This document shows, in pieces, positions 55,501-64,000 of a DNA stretch of 64,000 bases; positions within the stretch are counted from its first letter, which is position 1, and each line of letters begins with the position of its first letter. Origin of the DNA: Pigmentiphaga sp. NML030171 (GTDB lineage: Bacteria; Pseudomonadota; Gammaproteobacteria; Burkholderiales; Burkholderiaceae_B). Location of the stretch: the NCBI RefSeq assembly GCF_002188635.1, contig NZ_NINX01000024.1, forward strand, positions 124,001 through 188,000. Direction: 5' to 3'. Under the pieces are notes generated by a model, which was given only the letters and a program-made list of their open reading frames with translations, did not search any database and was not told the DNA's origin. The position numbers were made by a program, and so were the translations under genes.

Positions 55501-56030
55501 ATTGGCTGCATTGACGGAGTTGGACTATCTATTGGCGGTCGATGACTTCAGTCGCATCGGCGCGCTGCGCCTGCACGGCCCGGACGGGGCCTGGCATCGA
55601 ACAGTGCCCGAAGGCCGACGCACTACCCCACCGTTGATCGAGCTCGAACACATCTATCAAGCCAGCCGCGCTGTCGAGCGCGGGCAGGAGACGGCCGAAG
55701 ACTTGCGATCGTGACGGCGCCGATGGCCGTATTCCATACCAGTCAGCCGCATCGTTGTTGCAGGCTTCGCGTGAGGAAGATCGCAGCTACACGGAAATCG
55801 CGGATGCCATCCGTTCCCACGGTCATGAACCTGCCCGGGATTTGCGCCAGCTATGGCGTCGCCTTGTATTCAACTTGTTGATTACGAACGTAGACGACCA
55901 CTTGCAGAACCATGGTTTCCTTCATGTAGCGCATGGACTGTGGCGTCTTGCGCCCGCCTTCGACGTCAACCCTTTTCCGGACAAGGAACGGGAATCCAAG
56001 ACCTGGCTGTCTGAAACAGATGGATGCTAC
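55499..56030 (+). pseudogene. hipA: HipA-family kinase toxin, decayed (internal and 3' deletions)
   Basis: Two hipA pieces lie in different frames. Piece one (55499-55714) is an N-terminal HipA part: KLAALTELDYLLAVDD, IGALRLHG, LIELEHIYQASRAVE. Piece two (about 55713-56020) is the C-terminal catalytic half: GRIPYQSAASLLQASREED, RRLVFNLLITNVDDHLQNHG with the catalytic Asp/Asn, and WRLAPAFDVNPFPDK. The roughly 150 residues normally between them, including the ATP-binding loop, are gone; the join is near 55706-55712. After KTWLSETDG the sequence stops matching HipA, so the last 60-80 residues are also lost. No hipB antitoxin gene is present. The remnant cannot make an active Ser/Thr kinase. Confidence 0.82.
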
Positions 56031-56167
56031 GGCTGCGCTGCTGGGGCATTGAAAAGGGAGATTCCTATGTCCTCGGTGCCGCATTGCAATTGCAGGACGA
56101 TCCGATCCGCATCGACGTGCCCCGTGATCGGAAGGGCAGTGACGGCCTGAAAGACTGGAGCGGGTGA
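56024..56167 (+). other. 47-codon open frame after the hipA remnant, unidentified
   Basis: From ATG 56024 an open frame reads MLRLRCWGIEKGDSYVLG and ends GSDGLKDWSG. It is hydrophilic, in a frame different from both hipA pieces, and matches no family I recognise. It may be the tail of another deleted gene joined to hipA, or only chance. The next 230 bases to 56396 are less GC-rich and hold no gene; the last 50 carry the promoter and start region of the AbiEi-type gene. Confidence 0.3.
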
Positions 56168-56396
56168 AGGGAACATCACGCCGCACTCAAATCATTGATT
56201 GATAACGGGTTTATTCCGTTGGCGCTACGGAACTAGGCCAGATTATGTACCGGACGTACCGCGTCGGCAACCAGATCCTATCCGCATTTGTCTGCTGACA
56301 TTCACGGTCAGTCATCAACGCGCGCTCCAGGCAGACGTGTTTCATTCTATCGTTTGATGTATAAGATCAACGAAATCAAGGAACATCTTTGGGGCA

Positions 56397-57008
56397 ATGG
56401 AAAGATCCTCACATGCCCAGCGCGCTCTTGCCCTGCTCCACAAGCAGGGCTTTCTGCGCACCAGCGACTTGGACACCATCGGCGCGCCGCGGGTGGTGCT
56501 GACACGTCTGTCCACTTCCGGGCAGTTGGAGCGTGTCGGGCGCGGCCTCTACCGTTTGCCAGGCAACCCCATGTCCGAGCAGGAGGACCTCGCCACGATT
56601 GCAGTCAAGGTTCCCAAAGCCGTGTTCTGCTTGCTGACGGCACTCCAGTTCCACGAACTGACCACGCAACTGCCTCGCCAAGTTTGGATTGCCATGCCTC
56701 GTGGCAGCCACACCCCACGTATCGAGCACCCGCCGATCAAGATGGTGCAGATGGCGGGTGATGCCTATGCCTTGGGCATTGATGAGCACGAACGCGATGG
56801 CGCCAGACTGCGGATCTACAGTGCCGCCAAAACCGTGGCGGACTGCTTCAAGCACCGCAACCAGATCGGCCTGGACGTGGCCATTGAGGCGCTGAAGGCT
56901 GCCTGGAAGACACGCAAGGCTTCAGCCGATGACCTATGGCGCCATGCCAAGGTCTGCCGGGTCGCAAATGTCATGCGTCCTTACCTGGAGGCGGTTTCGC
57001 ATGAGTGA
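56397..57008 (+). CDS. AbiEi-type antitoxin/transcriptional regulator (type IV TA)
   Basis: This 203-residue protein has an N-terminal winged helix (ALALLHKQGFLRTSDLDTIGAP and LSTSGQLERVGRGLYRLPG). A C-terminal domain follows with IAMPRGSHTPRIEHPPIK and AKTVADCFKHRNQIGLDVAIEAL, the pattern of AbiEi/PaaX-like antitoxins. In AbiE systems it represses the operon and opposes the nucleotidyltransferase toxin AbiEii, whose gene overlaps its end. Here the gene overlaps (ATGAGTGA) a frame of only 30 codons, so the toxin is missing. The gene may be kept as a regulator of the Wadjet operon 96 bases downstream (inference). Confidence 0.82.
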   Translation: MERSSHAQRALALLHKQGFLRTSDLDTIGAPRVVLTRLSTSGQLERVGRGLYRLPGNPMSEQEDLATIAVKVPKAVFCLLTALQFHELTTQLPRQVWIAMPRGSHTPRIEHPPIKMVQMAGDAYALGIDEHERDGARLRIYSAAKTVADCFKHRNQIGLDVAIEALKAAWKTRKASADDLWRHAKVCRVANVMRPYLEAVSHE

Positions 57009-57093
57009 CCACGCCGCCTTGATTCGCGCTTTCCGGGCAAGCCGATCCGTGCATTCGGATCGAGACGTCGTTGTCAACGAACGGCTCGGATAA
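57001..57093 (+). pseudogene. 30-codon stump where the AbiEii toxin gene should be
   Basis: ATG 57001 overlaps the AbiEi stop in the way toxin genes usually do. The frame starts MSDHAALIRAFR but ends at TAA after 30 codons, 11 bases before jetA. No nucleotidyltransferase motif is present. It is probably the 5' end of a deleted abiEii joined to jetA upstream DNA. Confidence 0.45.
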
Positions 57094-57104
57094 GGCAGCC
57101 CATC

Positions 57105-58577
57105 ATGGCACTCGACCACCTCACACTCACCACATACCGCGATCGGCATCCTGCATGGCGATTGCTGGCCTCGCCACATGCGCCATTGGTAGCAAGCTTC
57201 CTATACCGGGTGTTCGTTGCACCGAACGTGCGGCTGACGAGCGAAGCGGATCTGGCCGAAATGCTGGAAGATGAGCTGTTTGCCCTGCGCGAACAGCTCG
57301 GTGCAGAGGTGTATCCGAAAGCCGCAACTGAATACCTGAATGACTGGTGCGCGCCGGACAAGGGCTGGCTGCGCAAGTTCTACAAGCCCGGCACCGACGA
57401 AGCCCAGTTCGATCTCACCCCCGCCACCGAAAAAGCCATCGCCTGGCTGGTATCGCTGACCGAACGGCCTTTCGTCGGCACTGAATCTCGCCTGCTGACC
57501 TTGTTCGCGCTGCTGGAGCAGATCAGCACCGGAAGCGAGGCCGATCCAGCCAGGCGCCTGGAGGAACTGCGCCGCAAGCGCGACGAGATCGACGCCGAGA
57601 TCGGCCGCGTCCTGTCCGGCGACGTGCCGCTCATGGATGACACGGCCATCAAGGATCGCTTCCTGCAATTCCAGCAGTTGGCGCGCGAACTGCTGAGCGA
57701 CTTCCGCCAGGTGGAACACAACTTCCGCCAACTCGACCGCAGCGTCCGCGAGAAGATCGCGTTGTGGGACGGCAGCAAGGGGGCACTGCTCGACGAGGTC
57801 ATGGGCGAGCGCGACGCCATCGGGGATTCCGACCAGGGCCGCAGCTTCCGTGCATTCTGGGATTTCCTGATGTCCAGCCGTCGCCAGGAAGAACTGTCCG
57901 CACGGCTCGACCAGATCCTCGGCTTGCCCGCCGTGGCTGCGCTCAAGCCGGAGCCGCGCACCCGCCGGGTGCACCACGATTGGCTGGAAGCGGGCGAACA
58001 TACCCAGCGCACGGTAGCGCAGTTGTCGCAACAACTGCGCCGCTTCCTGGATGACCGGGCCTTCCAGGAAAACCGCCGCATCCTCGAACTCTTGCACGGC
58101 ATCGAGACCCAGGCGCTGGCCTTGCGCGACATGCCGCCGGCCGGCGACGTGATGCGCCTCGACGAGATGGGCGCGGACATCGCCTTGCCGCAGGAACGCC
58201 CCCTGTTTGCGCTCCATGCCAAACCACGCCTGGCGGAACTGGTCCTTGAGGACGGTGACGACGACATCGACACCGCACGCCTGTTCGACCAGCACGTCGT
58301 GGACAAGACCCGCCTGCGTGAGGCCCTGCGGCAGGCATTGCGGCAGCAGTCGCAGATCAGCTTGCGCGCGTTGCTGGAGACCCAGCCGCTGCAACAGGGA
58401 TTGGCCGAACTGGTCACCTGGCTGGAACTGGCCCACGCGGGCAGCCGCTGGCTGGATGGCCTCAGGGCCACGGTGGATGACGATGTGCAGGAGATCATCG
58501 AATGGGCCATGCAGGACAGCGATGGCTCCACGGTACGACGGCGGGCGCGAATGCCACGCGTGATTTTTGCGCGTTGA
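57105..58577 (+). CDS. jetA: Wadjet defence protein JetA (DUF3375)
   Basis: This 490-residue protein fits JetA of type I Wadjet, the kleisin-like subunit of an SMC-type complex that recognises and causes cleavage of small circular DNA. It starts with a helical N-terminal domain (HPAWRLLASPHAPLVASFLYR) and has YLNDWCAPDKGWLRKFY and FDLTPATEKAIAWLVSL. Long coiled segments in the middle (RRLEELRRKRDEIDAEIGRVL) and the FRAFWDFLMSSRRQEEL block typical of DUF3375 follow. It is the first gene of the jetABCD operon, and its order and spacing to jetB (30 bases) match known systems. Codon use is a little less GC-biased than in the chromosomal genes to the left. Confidence 0.92.
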   Translation: MALDHLTLTTYRDRHPAWRLLASPHAPLVASFLYRVFVAPNVRLTSEADLAEMLEDELFALREQLGAEVYPKAATEYLNDWCAPDKGWLRKFYKPGTDEAQFDLTPATEKAIAWLVSLTERPFVGTESRLLTLFALLEQISTGSEADPARRLEELRRKRDEIDAEIGRVLSGDVPLMDDTAIKDRFLQFQQLARELLSDFRQVEHNFRQLDRSVREKIALWDGSKGALLDEVMGERDAIGDSDQGRSFRAFWDFLMSSRRQEELSARLDQILGLPAVAALKPEPRTRRVHHDWLEAGEHTQRTVAQLSQQLRRFLDDRAFQENRRILELLHGIETQALALRDMPPAGDVMRLDEMGADIALPQERPLFALHAKPRLAELVLEDGDDDIDTARLFDQHVVDKTRLREALRQALRQQSQISLRALLETQPLQQGLAELVTWLELAHAGSRWLDGLRATVDDDVQEIIEWAMQDSDGSTVRRRARMPRVIFAR

Positions 58578-58607
58578 TGCAAACTGCGACGGATAAAGCG
58601 AAGACCC

Positions 58608-59282
58608 ATGAACGATATGCATCAGGATGATCCAGAAGGCAGTACCGAGTCGCTCCCGCCCGTTGTAGCGGAACTCTCGCAACTGATGGTGCATTTGCTC
58701 AAAGGCGTGTTGTACCGCCAGGACGACGAGCGCCTATGGGCCAGTCTGCTGAGCCTGCAGGCGCGTGTACGGGAGCAGGCGGCGGTGTTGTTGCTGGATC
58801 TGGTGCTGGACGAAGCCGAGGGCTACGCCTTCCTCAAAAGCCAGCCGGAGCCGGAGGATGTGGACGCCACACCCCGTCCGCCGCGCCTGATCGCGCGACG
58901 GCCGCTGTCCTACCCGGTCAGCCTGATGTTGGCCTTGCTGCGCAAGCGCCTGGCCGAATCCGACGCCAGCGGCGGCGATACCCGGCTGGTGCTGTCGCGC
59001 GAGGATATCGCCGAATTGATGCGCGTGTTCCTGCCGGACGGCACCAACGAGGCGCGCCTCGTCGACCAAGTGGATTCGACCATCACCAAGGTGGTGGAAC
59101 TGGGGTATCTGCGCAAGCTCAAGCCCGTTGCCGGCGCAGCTCAGCAGGCACCTCGCTACGAGGTGCGGCGCATCCTCAAGGCGTTCGTCGATGCACAGTG
59201 GCTGGCCGACTTCGATGCGCGCCTGGAGGGCTATCGCACCGCATTATCAGGTGCCGATCGCGACAAGGAAGCTGGCCGATGA
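58608..59282 (+). CDS. jetB: Wadjet defence protein JetB (DUF4194)
   Basis: This 224-residue protein of DUF4194, the MukE-like winged-helix subunit of Wadjet, binds JetA and the SMC dimer. Visible are LSQLMVHLLKGVLYRQDDERLW at the start, ARVREQAAVLLLDLVLDEAEGYAFL, RRPLSYPVSLMLALLRKRLAE, and a winged-helix end TKVVELGYLRKLKP with RYEVRRILKAFVDAQWL. Its stop overlaps the jetC start (ATGA at 59279). Confidence 0.92.
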   Translation: MNDMHQDDPEGSTESLPPVVAELSQLMVHLLKGVLYRQDDERLWASLLSLQARVREQAAVLLLDLVLDEAEGYAFLKSQPEPEDVDATPRPPRLIARRPLSYPVSLMLALLRKRLAESDASGGDTRLVLSREDIAELMRVFLPDGTNEARLVDQVDSTITKVVELGYLRKLKPVAGAAQQAPRYEVRRILKAFVDAQWLADFDARLEGYRTALSGADRDKEAGR

Positions 59283-62200
59283 ACGATTTTTCGCCACAGG
59301 AGCTCGATTTCGTGGCCGACGACAGCCGCGTCGGCTTTCGCCTGCAGCGGCTGGAAGTTCTGAACTGGGGCACATTCGACCGGCGCGTCTGGCGCTATGA
59401 ACTCGATGGGCGTAACGGCCTGCTCACTGGCGACATCGGTTCGGGCAAATCCACCCTGGTCGATGCCGTCACCACGCTGCTGGTGCCAGCGCAACGCATC
59501 GCCTACAACAAGGCCGCAGGCGCCGAGACGCGTGAGCGATCACTGCGGTCCTACGTGCTGGGCCATTACAAGAGCGAGCGCAACGAAACCACCGGCAGCG
59601 CCCGCCCGGTGGCGTTACGCGACACCACTAGCTACAGCGTGATCCTGGGTGTCTTCCGTAACGAAGGCTACGGCCAGGCGGTCACGTTGGCGCAAGTCTT
59701 CTGGTTTCGCGAACCACAGGGCCAGCCCGCGCGCTTGTTCGTGACTGTAGAGCGGGAACTGTCCATCACCGAGCACTTTTCCGGATTCGGCAGCGACATT
59801 AACGGCCTGCGCAAGAAGCTGCGCGCGATGGGCTGCGAACTGAATGACAGCTTCCCGCCCTACGGCGCCTGGTTCCGCCGCCGCTTCGGCATCGAGCACG
59901 AGCAGGCGCTGGAGCTGTTCCATCAGACGGTTTCCATGAAATCGGTTGGCAATCTGACCGATTTCGTGCGCAGCCATATGCTCGAACCGTTCGACGTGGG
60001 GGGGCGCATCGAGGCACTGCTCGGCCATTTCGATGACCTCGACCGCGCCCACCAGTCGGTACTCAAGGCCAAGCGGCAGATCGAGTTGTTGACGCCGCTG
60101 GTGGAGGATGGCCTTCGCCACGGGCAAATCGCCGCCGAGATCCAGGCGCTGCGCGAAGGACGCGATGCATTACGCCCGTACTTCGCCGGCTTGAAGGCAG
60201 CACTGCTGGAGAGGCGCCTGGAATTGTTGACTCAGGATGCGACGCGCTGGGACGCCCGCATCAAGCAACTGGGAGAGCAACGAGACAACGCCCGAATCGA
60301 GCAGGGGAAGCTCGAAGGCGCACTGCGCGAGAACGGCGGCGACCGGCTGCAACAACTCGCTGCCGCCATTCAGCAGCAGGAGGCAGAGAAACAGCAACGG
60401 CAGGAGAAAGCGGACGCCTACACCACGCTATTGACGCGCATTGGAGAAGCAGCGCCGGGAGACGAAGCTGCTTTCATGACACAAAGATCCACCATCGGAG
60501 AACACGCCGAAGCGCTGCGCACAAGCATTGCGGACCACGATACGCAGATCAATGAAGACGGATATGCGCTGCGGCGGGGTCAGGAAGAACACAAAGCGCT
60601 CAGCGACGAGATCGACAGCCTTGCGCGTCGAAAAAGCAATATCGATGCGGCCCAGGTACGCATCCGCGACGCATTGTGCGCCGCCTTGTCCATCGCCGAG
60701 GAAGACCTGCCCTTTGCCGGTGAACTGATCCAGGTGCGCGAGGACGAACGCGACTGGGAGGGCGCGGCCGAACGCCTGCTGCATGGCTTCGGCCTGTCCC
60801 TGCTGGTGCCGGATGCGCACTACAAGGACGTGGCCGATTGGGTGGAACGCCAGCACCTGGGCACGCGGCTGGTGTACTTCCACGTGCGTGCGCGCAAGCC
60901 TACTCAGGCCATTAGCCTGCACCCCCAATCGCTGGTGCGCAAGCTGCTCATCAAGCCCGACACGCCGTACTACGACTGGCTTGAACGCGAACTGCACCAC
61001 CGCTTCGACCTGGCCTGCTGCGACAACACCGAGCAGTTCCGCCGCGAGACCCGAGCCATCACCCGCGCCGGACAGATCAAGGACCCGAGCGGACGCCACG
61101 AAAAGGACGACCGCCGCCGCATCGACGACCGCAGTCGCTACGTGCTGGGCTGGAGCAACGCCGACAAGCTGCGGACCTTGCGTGACGAACGTGAAGGCCT
61201 GGAACAGCGACTGGGCGACATCGGTCTGCGCATTGCCAACACACAGCGATTGCGCGGGCAATGCCAGGCGCAACTGGAGGCCTTGGCCAAGCTCGAAGTC
61301 TTCACCCGCTACAGCGAGATCGACTGGCAGGCACCGGCACGCGAGATTGCCCGGCTGACCGAGGAACGCGACCGCCTCAAGGCGGCCTCCGATACCCTGC
61401 GGGAACTGGAAAGCCAACTGGCGCAGGTCGTTGATCGCCTGAAGGAGATCGAAGGCGATCTTGGCGAGGCACAAGGCAAACGCGGAGAAATTCGCAGCAA
61501 ACACGAAACTGCCCAGGCACAGCATGCGCAGGCTCTCGAAATCCAGACGCAAGCCGCACTCGACGACATGTTGCTGCAATCTCTTGAGGGCTGGCGCGCC
61601 GAAGTCCTGGGCGACCACCAGCTCACGGTGGAATCCTGCGACAACCGCGAACAGGACGTGCGCAATGGCTTGCAGGCGCGCATCGATGCCGAAGACAAGC
61701 GTCTCTCACGCCTGACCGAACGCATCATCAACGCCATGCGCGGTTTTAAGGAGGCCTTCAAGGCAGAGACCGCCGAGATCGACATCAGCCTGGCCGCGCT
61801 GCCCGAGTTCGAGCGCTTGATGAAGGATTTGCAGCACGACGACCTGCCGCGCTTCGAAGCGCGTTTCAAGGAACTGCTCAACGTCAATACCATCAACGAG
61901 ATCGCCAATTTCAACGCCCAGCTCGCGCGCGAGCGTGAAACGATCAAGGAGCGGGTCGATGTCATCAACCAATCCTTGCAGGTGATCGACTACAACCCCG
62001 GACGCTACATCCGGTTGCTGGCGCAACCCAGCCCCGATGCGGAGATCCGCGACTTCCTGCAGGATCTGCGTGCCTGCACCGAAGGAGCGCTGAGCGGCTC
62101 GGAAGACGAACAGTATTCCGAGACCAAATTTCTGCAGGTCAAAGCCATCATCGACCGCTTCCGGGGGCGCGAGGGACTGGCCGAGATCGACCGGCGCTGG

Positions 62201-62656
62201 ATGCAGAAGGTGACCGACGTGCGCAACGGCTTCCTGTTTTCCGCCAGCGAGCGCTGGCGCGAGGACGATGCCGAGCACGAACACTACTCCGACTCCGGCG
62301 GCAAATCCGGCGGGCAGAAGGAGAAGCTGGCCTATACCGTGCTGGCCGCCAGCCTGGCCTACCAGTTCGGCCTGGAATGGGGGGCGGTGCGCTCGCGCTC
62401 GTTCCGTTTTGTCGTGATCGACGAAGCCTTCGGGCGCGGCTCGGATGAATCGGCCCAGTATGGGCTGGAACTGTTCCGCCAGCTCAACCTGCAACTGCTG
62501 ATCATTACGCCGCTGCAAAAGATCCACATCATCGAGCCCTACGTGTCCAGCGTCGGCTTCGTGCACAACGAAGGCGGCCGCGAGTCGCGGCTGCGCAACC
62601 TGAGCATTGAAGAGTATCGTGCGCAGAAGGCTGCTGCCACGGGAGCCGCCCCATGA
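59279..62656 (+). CDS. jetC: Wadjet SMC-like ATPase JetC
   Basis: This 1125-residue MukB/SbcC-like ATPase has Walker A GDIGSGKST at about residues 51-59. Long coiled-coil arms (about 250-480 and 640-900) flank a hinge. Near the C terminus are the ABC signature SGGKSGGQKEK (about 1005) and Walker B VVIDEAFGRGSDE (about 1042). In Wadjet this dimer extrudes DNA loops and senses small plasmid circles. The start at 59279 overlaps the jetB stop by 4 bases; the frame remains open upstream, but that part reads through jetB. All ATPase motifs are intact, so the protein should be active. Confidence 0.94.
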   Translation: MNDFSPQELDFVADDSRVGFRLQRLEVLNWGTFDRRVWRYELDGRNGLLTGDIGSGKSTLVDAVTTLLVPAQRIAYNKAAGAETRERSLRSYVLGHYKSERNETTGSARPVALRDTTSYSVILGVFRNEGYGQAVTLAQVFWFREPQGQPARLFVTVERELSITEHFSGFGSDINGLRKKLRAMGCELNDSFPPYGAWFRRRFGIEHEQALELFHQTVSMKSVGNLTDFVRSHMLEPFDVGGRIEALLGHFDDLDRAHQSVLKAKRQIELLTPLVEDGLRHGQIAAEIQALREGRDALRPYFAGLKAALLERRLELLTQDATRWDARIKQLGEQRDNARIEQGKLEGALRENGGDRLQQLAAAIQQQEAEKQQRQEKADAYTTLLTRIGEAAPGDEAAFMTQRSTIGEHAEALRTSIADHDTQINEDGYALRRGQEEHKALSDEIDSLARRKSNIDAAQVRIRDALCAALSIAEEDLPFAGELIQVREDERDWEGAAERLLHGFGLSLLVPDAHYKDVADWVERQHLGTRLVYFHVRARKPTQAISLHPQSLVRKLLIKPDTPYYDWLERELHHRFDLACCDNTEQFRRETRAITRAGQIKDPSGRHEKDDRRRIDDRSRYVLGWSNADKLRTLRDEREGLEQRLGDIGLRIANTQRLRGQCQAQLEALAKLEVFTRYSEIDWQAPAREIARLTEERDRLKAASDTLRELESQLAQVVDRLKEIEGDLGEAQGKRGEIRSKHETAQAQHAQALEIQTQAALDDMLLQSLEGWRAEVLGDHQLTVESCDNREQDVRNGLQARIDAEDKRLSRLTERIINAMRGFKEAFKAETAEIDISLAALPEFERLMKDLQHDDLPRFEARFKELLNVNTINEIANFNAQLARERETIKERVDVINQSLQVIDYNPGRYIRLLAQPSPDAEIRDFLQDLRACTEGALSGSEDEQYSETKFLQVKAIIDRFRGREGLAEIDRRWMQKVTDVRNGFLFSASERWREDDAEHEHYSDSGGKSGGQKEKLAYTVLAASLAYQFGLEWGAVRSRSFRFVVIDEAFGRGSDESAQYGLELFRQLNLQLLIITPLQKIHIIEPYVSSVGFVHNEGGRESRLRNLSIEEYRAQKAAATGAAP

Positions 62657-63858
62657 CCTGGAGCCAGCCCACCGATCTGCGCACGCAGGTCGAACGGCTG
62701 TGGCAGCGCGGCGAACTGCTGCGTACCGTGGTCGGCGGTGACACACTGAATTGGCCATTGCGGCTGTCGCTGAAGTCGCCGTCCGCCGCCGATCTCAGCA
62801 ACCGTTTCGATGCCGTGCGCGGCTGGGTGCGGGAGATCAGCGCCATGCCGCGCGTGCGCATCGAATGGCGCGAGTGGATGCACCGGGTGCAGGGCCGGCA
62901 GCGCCTGCCGGACACGCTGTGGATCGATACGTTGGACGATGCACTGGCGATGATCGGCAAGACCGGCGATGCCCGCCGGTTCCAGGCGCTCTGGCAGCAA
63001 ACTGCCGAAGCGCAACCCACACTGCTGGCATGGCTGCAAAGATCGCCGTTGCAGACTTTGGCGCTGGCCGAACACTGGCCACGCCTGCTGGCCGTGGTGG
63101 CCTGGGTGCAAGCCCATCCGCGCCCAGGCGTCTATCTTCGGCAGGTTGACGCGCCGGGCGTGGACAGCAAATTCATCGAAGCCCATCGCGGTACGCTGGC
63201 TCAGTGGCTGGATCTGGCTTTGCCGACGGAAGCCATCGACCACGCTGCTACCGGGATGGCCGGGTTTGCCCGTCGCTACGGTTTTCTGGAGAAGCCCGTT
63301 CGCATCCGCCTGCGCTTGCTCGATCCGCAACTGCCCCAGCTTCCCGGCTGCACCGGACTGACCGACATCACCCTGGATGAGGATAGCTTCGCCACGCTCA
63401 CCTTGCCTGCGCAGCGTGTGTTCATCACCGAAAACGAGGTGAACTTCCTAGCGTTCCCACCGGTCTCCAGTGCCATCGTCGTGTTCGGTGCCGGCTATGG
63501 CTGGGGAGCGCTCGCCCGAGCCAACTGGCTGCATCGCGCCTCTCTGCACTACTGGGGAGACATCGATACCCATGGCTTTGCCATTCTGGACAGCCTGCGC
63601 AAGTATTTCCCGCTAGCCGCTTCGTTCCTCATGGACCGCTCCACCCTGATGGCCCACGCACTTCAATGGGGTGACGAGCCCCTCGACAAACGCCATACGT
63701 TGCCCTTGTCCCGACTGGTCGATGAGGAGGCCGCTCTCTACGACGACTTGCGTCATGACCGAATCCGGCCACAGCTGCGGCTGGAACAGGAACGCATCAG
63801 CTATCGCTGGCTATGCGCGGCGTTGGCGACAACAGTCCAGGACGATTCTCGGCCGTAG
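62653..63858 (+). CDS. jetD: Wadjet nuclease JetD (DUF3322/DUF2220, Toprim-like)
   Basis: This 401-residue protein has an N-terminal DUF3322 part (to about 185; WGDTLNW-like start, EWMHRVQGRQRLPDTLWID). Its DUF2220 Toprim-like part has Glu in FITENEVNFLAFP (about residue 259) and the acidic pair in YWGDIDTHGFAIL (about 300). These are the metal-binding residues used to cleave plasmid DNA, related to topoisomerase VI A/Spo11. Its start overlaps the jetC stop by 4 bases. With jetA-C complete and in order, the type I Wadjet operon appears functional. Confidence 0.94.
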   Translation: MTWSQPTDLRTQVERLWQRGELLRTVVGGDTLNWPLRLSLKSPSAADLSNRFDAVRGWVREISAMPRVRIEWREWMHRVQGRQRLPDTLWIDTLDDALAMIGKTGDARRFQALWQQTAEAQPTLLAWLQRSPLQTLALAEHWPRLLAVVAWVQAHPRPGVYLRQVDAPGVDSKFIEAHRGTLAQWLDLALPTEAIDHAATGMAGFARRYGFLEKPVRIRLRLLDPQLPQLPGCTGLTDITLDEDSFATLTLPAQRVFITENEVNFLAFPPVSSAIVVFGAGYGWGALARANWLHRASLHYWGDIDTHGFAILDSLRKYFPLAASFLMDRSTLMAHALQWGDEPLDKRHTLPLSRLVDEEAALYDDLRHDRIRPQLRLEQERISYRWLCAALATTVQDDSRP

Positions 63859-63879
63859 CGGTATGTCCTGCCGATGTCG

Positions 63880-64000
63880 TCAGGGCGTGGTCGATTCGAC
63901 GAACGCCGGCTCGAAATCCAGCAGGTCGGTACCGCGCATGCCCAATCCCCGGGCCACTGCACGCCAGCCCGCCACGGCCTGGGCCACTTCGTTCCAGATC
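63880..64000 (-). CDS. hipA: HipA-family toxin, C-terminal end (gene continues past the window)
   Basis: The last 39 codons of a minus-strand gene enter from the right edge: EVAQAVAGWRAVARGLGM and DLLDFEPAF near the stop. This is the usual end of HipA kinases of the same subgroup as the decayed copy at 55499 (AVAGWR...DDFAPAF pattern). It converges with jetD, with only 21 bases between the stops. Whether the full gene is intact cannot be seen. Confidence 0.65.
   Translation of the reverse strand, partial: IWNEVAQAVAGWRAVARGLGMRGTDLLDFEPAFVESTTP

Overview
The window is high-GC DNA, densely packed with genes. It most likely comes from a betaproteobacterium of the Alcaligenaceae (Bordetella/Achromobacter group). 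The main reasons are five orphan Bug-type periplasmic solute receptors, an OmpC-like porin start, a PrpR/PrpF sigma-54 module, and many small catabolic operons each next to a LysR or IclR regulator. This placement is inferred from gene families; no rRNA or tRNA gene is present to confirm it.

Layout. 0-3.3 kb: tail of an acyl-CoA synthetase, a Bug receptor divergent from an IclR regulator, and a TSUP-type exporter. 3.3-7.3 kb: a FeeM-like N-acyltransferase followed by a membrane GGDEF-EAL protein and a porin-like 51-codon remnant. 7.3-14.9 kb: a minus-strand operon with a porin-MFS chimera, two tandem metallo-beta-lactamase-fold hydrolases, an amidohydrolase and an esterase. A LysR gene flanks it on each side, one of them frameshifted. 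15-20.5 kb: a PrpR-type sigma-54 activator divergent from a PrpF isomerase, then a Bug receptor and a second PrpF/GalD-type isomerase. Both transcription units have a clear -24/-12 promoter. 20.6-27.3 kb: a NarL-type two-component pair, an ankyrin protein, a LysR regulator and a malic enzyme. 27.3-29.6 kb: a deletion scar joining a beheaded MFS gene to a penicillin-acylase-family gene without its alpha subunit. 29.6-35.7 kb: MFS exporter, amidohydrolase, isochorismatase-family hydrolase, pirin and LysR.

35.7-42.9 kb holds exported proteins of poorly known function, including an adjacent pair that looks like a cohesin-domain protein and a dockerin/PKD lipoprotein, then a nitrobindin-like protein and a bestrophin. 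42.9-50.5 kb: two divergent operons. One has a Bug receptor, acyl-CoA dehydrogenase and MaoC hydratase; the other has a VOC protein, a thiol-dioxygenase-like cupin, a four-domain rhodanese and a Bug receptor. Together they suggest catabolism of a small sulfur-containing acid. 50.5-55.3 kb: LysR divergent from a Bug receptor, SDR, RraA-like and enolase-superfamily operon.

From about 55.5 kb onward lies a defence/toxin island. It starts inside a truncated alpha/beta hydrolase and carries a decayed hipA, an AbiEi-type antitoxin whose toxin is missing, and a complete type I Wadjet operon (jetABCD). The 3' end of another hipA follows on the opposite strand at the window edge. A theme of the window is gene fusion or truncation by simple deletion, with no insertion sequence visible at any junction.
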